A model generated the notes under the pieces. That model saw only the letters and a list, made by a program, of their open reading frames with translations. It was not told the origin of the DNA and ran no database searches. DNA of 42,551 nucleotides. Source: Butyricicoccus sp. (lineage in GTDB: Bacteria; Bacillota; Clostridia; Oscillospirales; Butyricicoccaceae). The number at the start of each line of letters is the position of its first letter. Position 1 is the first letter of the stretch. The stretch spans positions 1 through 42,551 of the forward strand of contig JAUMSA010000091.1 in assembly GCA_031293105.1 (NCBI GenBank), read 5' to 3'. Both the position numbers and the translations under genes were made by a program. This document shows positions 37,711-42,551 of this stretch, one piece after another.

Positions 37711-40290
37711 TCACGCTGTAAACGGGGCAGTGGAAACGGACGTCACCGGCGGGACGGGGAGGTTTTGGAGGAATGGAACGATCTCTGTTTTGATAAACCG
37801 GATCATCGGCGGATCGGATTTCGCTTTTACAATCATCCCCGCCACGCTGAAGATCAAGCCCACCAGCATGCAGATAGCCCCCACAATGGGAATGGCATCA
37901 CAGACAACGCCCACCAGATCCAGCGTCATGGAGACGGCTTCCAGTATAACCGCAGCACCCAGACCGATGGCGTCCAGAATGTCCAACGCCTTGATGGCGG
38001 CCGAACGGTTGTTTTTGAAGTCCGCGATAATGTCCAGGGTGGTTATGACGACCGCCAAAGCCAGCAGTACAACATTCACGATCCGCAGAGCGATCTCTCC
38101 GATACGGAATAATTTCGTAAACCGGGATAACTGGGTTGTCACGCCGCTGGAGCTCTGGATGCTGCTCACATACCGGGCGGCATTTTCGGTGGTTTCCACC
38201 AGATCGGTACCACCGACATGGCCGATTCCCTGGATCACATCAAAATTTTCGCCGCCGAATTTCAGCCGGGTTGCGGCATTGAGCTTGTCCGCCAGGGAGG
38301 CGTTGGGATTGAGGAGCGTCTTGATGGAAAGCCAGCGCAGGGCCGTCTCCCCCGCATTGGCTGCCCCCGCAAGAAAGGCGCCGACCGCCTCCGCCTTTTG
38401 CAGCGTGTTTAATTCCGACCAACTGGTAAACATTTGAGCACAGAAGAACATCGAGAAGGCATACATGGAAAGAGCCGCGCATTTGCCGAACACAAGGGTC
38501 TTAGGATGCTCCGCGCACCATTTGTTGATTCTAGAAAAACATTGCAGCAGATCACCGATCGCCCCAACGCCGCTGATCGCTTCGTCGGCGATGTTGAGAC
38601 ATTGATCGATGAACTCTTTCCGGGTCAGTTCCCCATATTCGGCCAATTCCTCTTTGATTTCTTTTAGGATCTCATCCGAAAACTTGTCGCTTTTTTCTTT
38701 TGCCAGTTCATCGTACATAACTCCGAATACGTTCTCCATGATTTGGAGAAAAGTCGTCTTTCCATCCGCTTCGAAATTGACGTTGTTCATCATTTCCGCC
38801 ATGGACAGGTTATAAATCTGCATATACAGGGCCGCCCCGTAAGGCAGGCTTGCCGTCATGGTTTTCCCGCCGCTCTGATAGGGAATCTCATGTTTTTGGT
38901 CGTCCAAAAAAGTGAGAATCATAGAAAGATGGGTCACCTTGGACATCCCTTCTATGGTACTTGCCTTTAACAGCACTTTCCGTGCCACCGCATAGTCGTA
39001 GAGCTTCTGGGCCCAGTACGGACCATTGGCGTAATACTTACGCAGGGTGGGCGACATGGCCGAATAGACGTACTTGTTGATCTGCTGCATGGCCTTGCTG
39101 AACCCAGGATTCTGGTTCATGGCCCCATCGTGCGTCGTCCCACTCATGTAATAGGCACACCGCCCCGCCGGATCGCTGATCTCGTCCAAGGATTTTTGCA
39201 GCTGCGCGTCCGAAGACTTGGCCACCGCATTGCCCAAAGTGGCCTTGGCATACTGTTCCAAAAAGCTTTGGACATCCGTATCCTTTACCAAGTCCAATAG
39301 CGTTGCACTGATCTCCTCTACCCGCGTTTTGGCGTATTCCTTGGTGATGCCGAACATATCGGCGTAACTGACATCTTCCGACGAGGTATCGGCCATATAA
39401 TATACGGCCAGATAATACAGGGTTTCCGCCGACTTGTTCTGTACCTGTTGCTGTCCGGTCACCACCTTGTGATCATCGCCCACGACAGCACTGGGTTCGG
39501 GTATGGTATACAATTCATCGATGCTGCACGGCGGTTCGGCCCCTACTTTTTTCCGGAAGTTTTCTTTTAAGCGAGCATTGGTTTGTTGGCTCGCTTGAAA
39601 GGCTGCCCGGGCCCGGTACAACACCTGGTCCTGCTCCGGGATGACCACTTCCCCTTTCAGCGTGTTGTGAACGCCGCCATCGCCGCCTGCGGGTCCCTCG
39701 ATTTCTGTGACGCTGCCGGTCAGATCGTTGAAGGTGGCCCCGAACACCATATGCAGGTTTTTGACGAAAAAACCGTTCGGCATCATGGATGCCCCGATGC
39801 TCCAGATGGTGGACAAATCCAAATCGATGCAGAGTTCCTCGCCGACGGGCATCTGAAAACAGGTCTGCAAGGGATCGCCCTTTTTGTGATCCACGATCAG
39901 TTGATCTTTCGCCCAGAACTTACAATAAAAGATACCGTCTCCGGTCTCATCTTCCTCCCTGCCCAGGCAAAAGCGCATCGGAACTTCTTGATTGGCACTG
40001 CTTGTGTAGGACATCTGAAACTCGATCTCATAATCACACCGGAAGTCCCGGCGTGTTCCCTTGCACTCCAAAAAGCCGTTCAGCGGCAGGCCAAAGGAGT
40101 CCAGGTACAGGCAGCCGGATGCGTCGCCTTGCTCCCAATAATACGTCTTGTTGCCGTAATAGGCGTTGGTGGGTTTCCCGTCCACCAGAAAAGCACCCTC
40201 AACCATGGAAAGGGTAGGCGCCAATTCATTGGCAGACTCTGCCAAATGCAGATAAATCCGGGAGATATTACGAATGTTATAACTCGACAT
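37711..40290 (-). CDS. Large protein with C-terminal hydrophobic helices, family not recognised
   Basis: An 859-residue protein without a signal peptide. Residues 1-200 are beta-rich with many aromatic residues; 220-590 are mostly helical and soluble; hydrophobic stretches lie at about 600-620, 732-757 and 774-824, the last long enough for a helical hairpin. The tail is Pro/Thr-rich (VPPVTSVSTAPFTA). Soluble front and a hidden hydrophobic C-terminus is a layout seen in pore-forming or membrane-inserting toxins, but no motif proves it. The start overlaps the upstream Hint gene by 14 bases and has GGAGG, so the two are translationally coupled and likely act together. Confidence 0.7.
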   Translation of the reverse strand: MSSYNIRNISRIYLHLAESANELAPTLSMVEGAFLVDGKPTNAYYGNKTYYWEQGDASGCLYLDSFGLPLNGFLECKGTRRDFRCDYEIEFQMSYTSSANQEVPMRFCLGREEDETGDGIFYCKFWAKDQLIVDHKKGDPLQTCFQMPVGEELCIDLDLSTIWSIGASMMPNGFFVKNLHMVFGATFNDLTGSVTEIEGPAGGDGGVHNTLKGEVVIPEQDQVLYRARAAFQASQQTNARLKENFRKKVGAEPPCSIDELYTIPEPSAVVGDDHKVVTGQQQVQNKSAETLYYLAVYYMADTSSEDVSYADMFGITKEYAKTRVEEISATLLDLVKDTDVQSFLEQYAKATLGNAVAKSSDAQLQKSLDEISDPAGRCAYYMSGTTHDGAMNQNPGFSKAMQQINKYVYSAMSPTLRKYYANGPYWAQKLYDYAVARKVLLKASTIEGMSKVTHLSMILTFLDDQKHEIPYQSGGKTMTASLPYGAALYMQIYNLSMAEMMNNVNFEADGKTTFLQIMENVFGVMYDELAKEKSDKFSDEILKEIKEELAEYGELTRKEFIDQCLNIADEAISGVGAIGDLLQCFSRINKWCAEHPKTLVFGKCAALSMYAFSMFFCAQMFTSWSELNTLQKAEAVGAFLAGAANAGETALRWLSIKTLLNPNASLADKLNAATRLKFGGENFDVIQGIGHVGGTDLVETTENAARYVSSIQSSSGVTTQLSRFTKLFRIGEIALRIVNVVLLALAVVITTLDIIADFKNNRSAAIKALDILDAIGLGAAVILEAVSMTLDLVGVVCDAIPIVGAICMLVGLIFSVAGMIVKAKSDPPMIRFIKTEIVPFLQNLPVPPVTSVSTAPFTA

Positions 40291-41800
40291 TTTGAACCTC
40301 CATAAGAAACTGATGGATTGCGGCTGCTCCGAACACCTGGCCTACCAGGTCGCGGTTTTCCTGGACAAAGGTCAGGAAGGCCGTTCGATTTTCCGGGGTC
40401 ATGGCGGCCAGATTGTCCATAACCCGTTGGATGGTGATTTCCGGATAATTGAGAAGGCAAAGAAAGCCGTTGGCAAAATAAGAATTTCTTCCTTCCCGAA
40501 AATGCAGATCATGTCCCTCGAAATAGGGCGCGCTTTCCCGTACTTCCACCGGGATCTCGTCCACCCTGACCCACTCGGGGGTCAGGTTTCCCGATTCGTC
40601 CCGGCAAAGCATCTGCACAAAATCACCGACCTGCAAATGCTGCACATCAAAATGCGGATTGATCTGGTTGGACAGCGCCGGATGCAGGCTGCACCAGCCG
40701 CGTTTGGTCTTGACTGCGTGTTCCAGCGAGAGAAACGGCTTGCTTTGGTTGATGCCATACATCGCCGTTATGGAATGGTTCCGGATATGTTCCTCCGAAC
40801 AGATCGAAACCGTATTTCCTTCGCTGAGCACCTGCTCTCCGGGGCCGATATCCCGGATTGCCTTTTCCCTTCCATCTGCCATACGGATTGGTGTATCCGG
40901 CGCCACGCAGCCAGCTTGTCCCGGATAACTGGACCTCCATTCCGACTTGACATCATCAAAATGGGTCTGCATCGTTTTGGCCGAGCGCAGATTATATTTT
41001 TTCGCCAGACCATTGTCTAGCCATTGCACGACCGCTACACCCTTGTCGTATTCATGGTGGTGCAGCACTTGCCACGAGCCATACAGTCCCACGCCGCTGT
41101 AATATGTTGCGCCATACTCATCATGATTTTTGGAATTTGTGATAAGATTGGCGGCATTCTCCACCGCTTTGCGCAGGTGATATTCAAACAAGGTATCGGT
41201 CTGCTGATATTTGCCAAACCAGGGTCGCCCGGTGAGCTGTTGCAGCAAATCGTGTGGAAAAGCATTCGACCAGGCTTTCCAAACCGCATCATACTGTTCC
41301 GGTGCACACTGACGGACGACCGCCAAAAGCATTTTGGGCTGGTCATTCATCTTGTTCTGCGCATAGGTGATCTCCATGAGCAGGAACTCTTTTTCGCAAA
41401 GTCTTTTGACGATGGCTTTCATAAGCTCGGTGTTTGTTGCAGGATTTAATTGATGCGCCGCAAGATAGGAAATCAGCAACTTTTCCCCGAGGTCATCATG
41501 GGCCTTGAACCAGTCGCCCACGACGGAATAGGCACAGTTCTGCACCATGTCTTTCCAACTGCCGGAAAGCGTGCCAATGCCATAGCACATATATTTGACC
41601 GAAAGTTCCGCAAAGGCAGAGAACAGCGCAGCATCCATATTGGGTTTCACATCGTTGGGAAAAAAACAAGTTCGGACACTGTCTTCTGCCGTTTTGATCA
41701 AAGCCACAATCTGGGCTTCCTGAAAAACCGCAAAGCTGTCCTTGTCCGGATTGTCCGATGCCGCCGTTTGTATGCAGTCAAAAAAGTCATCCAATTCCAT
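40277..41800 (-). CDS. Hint-domain (autoprocessing) protein, otherwise unrecognised
   Basis: A 507-residue protein. Residues 298-451 form a Hint domain of the intein/hedgehog type: the start GCVAPDTPIRMADG with Cys298 as nucleophile, IGPGEQVLS, a block-B-like SLEHAV with His361 before RGW, DLHFREGRNSYFANG near the end, and a final Asn451. The His that usually precedes the last Asn is Leu450. Residues 1-297 are mainly helical and unknown to me; 452-507 form a short helical tail. The protein may cut at Cys298 or release its tail. AAAGGAGGGAA lies before the start. It heads a two-gene operon with the 859-residue protein. Confidence 0.78.
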   Translation of the reverse strand: MELDDFFDCIQTAASDNPDKDSFAVFQEAQIVALIKTAEDSVRTCFFPNDVKPNMDAALFSAFAELSVKYMCYGIGTLSGSWKDMVQNCAYSVVGDWFKAHDDLGEKLLISYLAAHQLNPATNTELMKAIVKRLCEKEFLLMEITYAQNKMNDQPKMLLAVVRQCAPEQYDAVWKAWSNAFPHDLLQQLTGRPWFGKYQQTDTLFEYHLRKAVENAANLITNSKNHDEYGATYYSGVGLYGSWQVLHHHEYDKGVAVVQWLDNGLAKKYNLRSAKTMQTHFDDVKSEWRSSYPGQAGCVAPDTPIRMADGREKAIRDIGPGEQVLSEGNTVSICSEEHIRNHSITAMYGINQSKPFLSLEHAVKTKRGWCSLHPALSNQINPHFDVQHLQVGDFVQMLCRDESGNLTPEWVRVDEIPVEVRESAPYFEGHDLHFREGRNSYFANGFLCLLNYPEITIQRVMDNLAAMTPENRTAFLTFVQENRDLVGQVFGAAAIHQFLMEVQNVEL

Positions 41801-41942
41801 GAGATTCCCTCCTTTCAGAAAATCATATGTAGAAAAAACGCGTCTTTTCGGTACTATGGTAATGGAATAAAACAGTGAAGATTGTCATATTTTAGTATGC
41901 TATCGATGTTTTTTCCGATTTTTTATGTTGTTAAAAAACAGC

Positions 41943-41982
41943 AAAAAAACTCCCCCATGGCGAAATGCGCCATGAAGGAGTT
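41943..41982 (-). terminator. Terminator of the small membrane protein gene
   Basis: A stem built from AACTCC-ATGGCG and its complement, with a 3-base internal loop, is followed on the minus strand by seven T residues. It stands between the small membrane protein gene and the Hint operon, so these are separate transcripts. Confidence 0.8.
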
Positions 41983-42026
41983 CAGAGATTCAGGAAAAAT
42001 ATTCGTATTCGAACCCTTTTTTTGAT

Positions 42027-42305
42027 TCAGCTTCGCAGGAAGGCCTGCACCACGACAAAGATACCCAAGAGCAGGATGCCCAGCGCTCCGAGGTATTGTT
42101 TGCCCTGGATGTGGTCGCGGATATCCCAAATCCAATGGATGAACCGCAGCAGCAGGCTGGCAAATAGCAGAAAGACCCCCAGCGGCGCACCGATGCGGAA
42201 AAACGGATGGGGGTAGGCCACGCCGGATAAAATCAAAAGGACAAGCAGCAGGATGCCGAGCACGCCGGTCAGGATGGATACTTTGTAAAGGATGTGCTTT
42301 TTCAT
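42027..42305 (-). CDS. Small three-helix membrane protein
   Basis: A 92-residue protein with three hydrophobic segments (about 9-30, 37-55 and 70-90), positively charged at the N-terminus (MKKHILYK). The start has CCGGAGGCG upstream; a longer frame from 42371 runs through the promoter and is rejected. I do not recognise a family. It is monocistronic. Confidence 0.7.
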   Translation of the reverse strand: MKKHILYKVSILTGVLGILLLVLLILSGVAYPHPFFRIGAPLGVFLLFASLLLRFIHWIWDIRDHIQGKQYLGALGILLLGIFVVVQAFLRS

Positions 42306-42341
42306 AACCCGCGCCTCCGGTTCCGGAAATTCAGTGGATTT

Positions 42342-42371
42342 ATGATACCATACCCGGGCTTTGGCTGGCAA
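42342..42371 (-). promoter_or_regulatory. Promoter of the small membrane protein gene
   Basis: On the minus strand, TTGCCA (42366-42371) and TATCAT (42342-42347) are 18 bases apart, and a TG one base before the -10 makes it an extended -10. The leader is about 30 bases. Confidence 0.55.
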
Positions 42372-42412
42372 TCATCCGGGGCCAAAAGAAACAAAAAAGA
42401 GGCATTGCAGAC

Positions 42413-42551
42413 TGAACCGCCCCAGATTGTGCGGACAGCACAAAAAAGAGGCCTACAAGAGTAGAATAGACTGAATTAAAGACTGGCTTGGCGAAGCGAG
42501 AGCGGAGCCAGGCCAGTCTTTGTCTGGAGCCGCTCGTAATTGTAGAAATGG
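42413..42551 (-). mobile_element. 3' end of an IS3-family element, continuing past the window
   Basis: The minus strand encodes the last residues of an IS3/IS150-type transposase and then a typical IS3 terminal sequence, TGAACCGCCCC at 42415-42425. The remainder of the element lies outside the window. Confidence 0.75.
42476..42551 (-). CDS. IS3-family transposase (OrfB) C-terminus, partial
   Basis: The minus strand reads HFYNYERLQTKTGLAPLSLR and four more residues before a stop. YNYERLQTKTGLAP is the common end of IS3-family OrfB transposases, a DDE integrase-like enzyme. The tail after that differs from most relatives, so the last residues may be changed by mutation. The gene is cut by the window edge, and whether the rest is intact cannot be known. 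Confidence 0.8.
   Translation of the reverse strand, partial: HFYNYERLQTKTGLAPLSLRQASL

Noticed and set aside
37150..38112. A 320-codon plus-strand frame covering repeat B and the end of the 859-residue gene
   Set aside because: It runs through the antisense of the flavodoxin gene, the repeat and the antisense of another gene. Its composition is unlike a protein.

Overview
The window looks like a chromosome segment from a moderately GC-rich anaerobic Firmicute of the class Clostridia, most likely a gut commensal related to the Oscillospiraceae/Ruminococcaceae. This is an inference from gene style: strong AAGGAGG ribosome sites, GTG and TTG starts, galactitol-type PTS, BlaI/BlaR1 pair, short XRE regulators, IS21/IS256/IS3 traces. 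No rRNA, tRNA or CRISPR array was seen.

Layout. (1) 50-6322: a plus-strand sugar or polyol operon with an SDR dehydrogenase, a TIM-barrel isomerase/epimerase, a ribose-type ABC importer (ATPase, permease, lipoprotein) and a zinc alcohol dehydrogenase. (2) 6323-14226: a regulated leader, then an N-carbamoylsarcosine-amidase-like hydrolase, ATP-dependent hydantoinase subunits HyuA and HyuB, a PII signal protein, and an NCS1 permease fused to a cytidylate-kinase-like domain. Together these suggest uptake and nitrogen-controlled breakdown of a hydantoin-like or creatinine-derived ring compound. (3) 14280-18245: a large HTH regulator, an EamA exporter, a hemerythrin-CheX fusion and a small DUF-type protein. 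(4) 18291-27200: an accessory region with a PLD nuclease/P-loop NTPase protein, an XRE regulator facing a phage-like small gene across paired operators, a BlaI-BlaR1-Fic operon, a second Fic gene and IS21 debris. (5) 27415-34883: a PTS operon with HPr, PRD activator, EIIA, EIIB, EIIC, 2-hydroxyacid dehydrogenase, class II aldolase, iron alcohol dehydrogenase and a small membrane protein. (6) 34895-42551: a second accessory region with an IS256 remnant, a Phd-Fic pair, a flavodoxin-like gene between two 174-bp direct repeats, a translationally coupled pair of large unrecognised proteins (one with a Hint autoprocessing domain), a small membrane protein and the end of an IS3-family element.

The most promising candidates for undescribed biology are the PII + NCS1-kinase fusion + hydantoinase module, the Hint/859-residue gene pair, the PLD-NTPase protein, and two families of palindromic intergenic repeats, one with a compensatory base change and one whose loop is inverted between copies.
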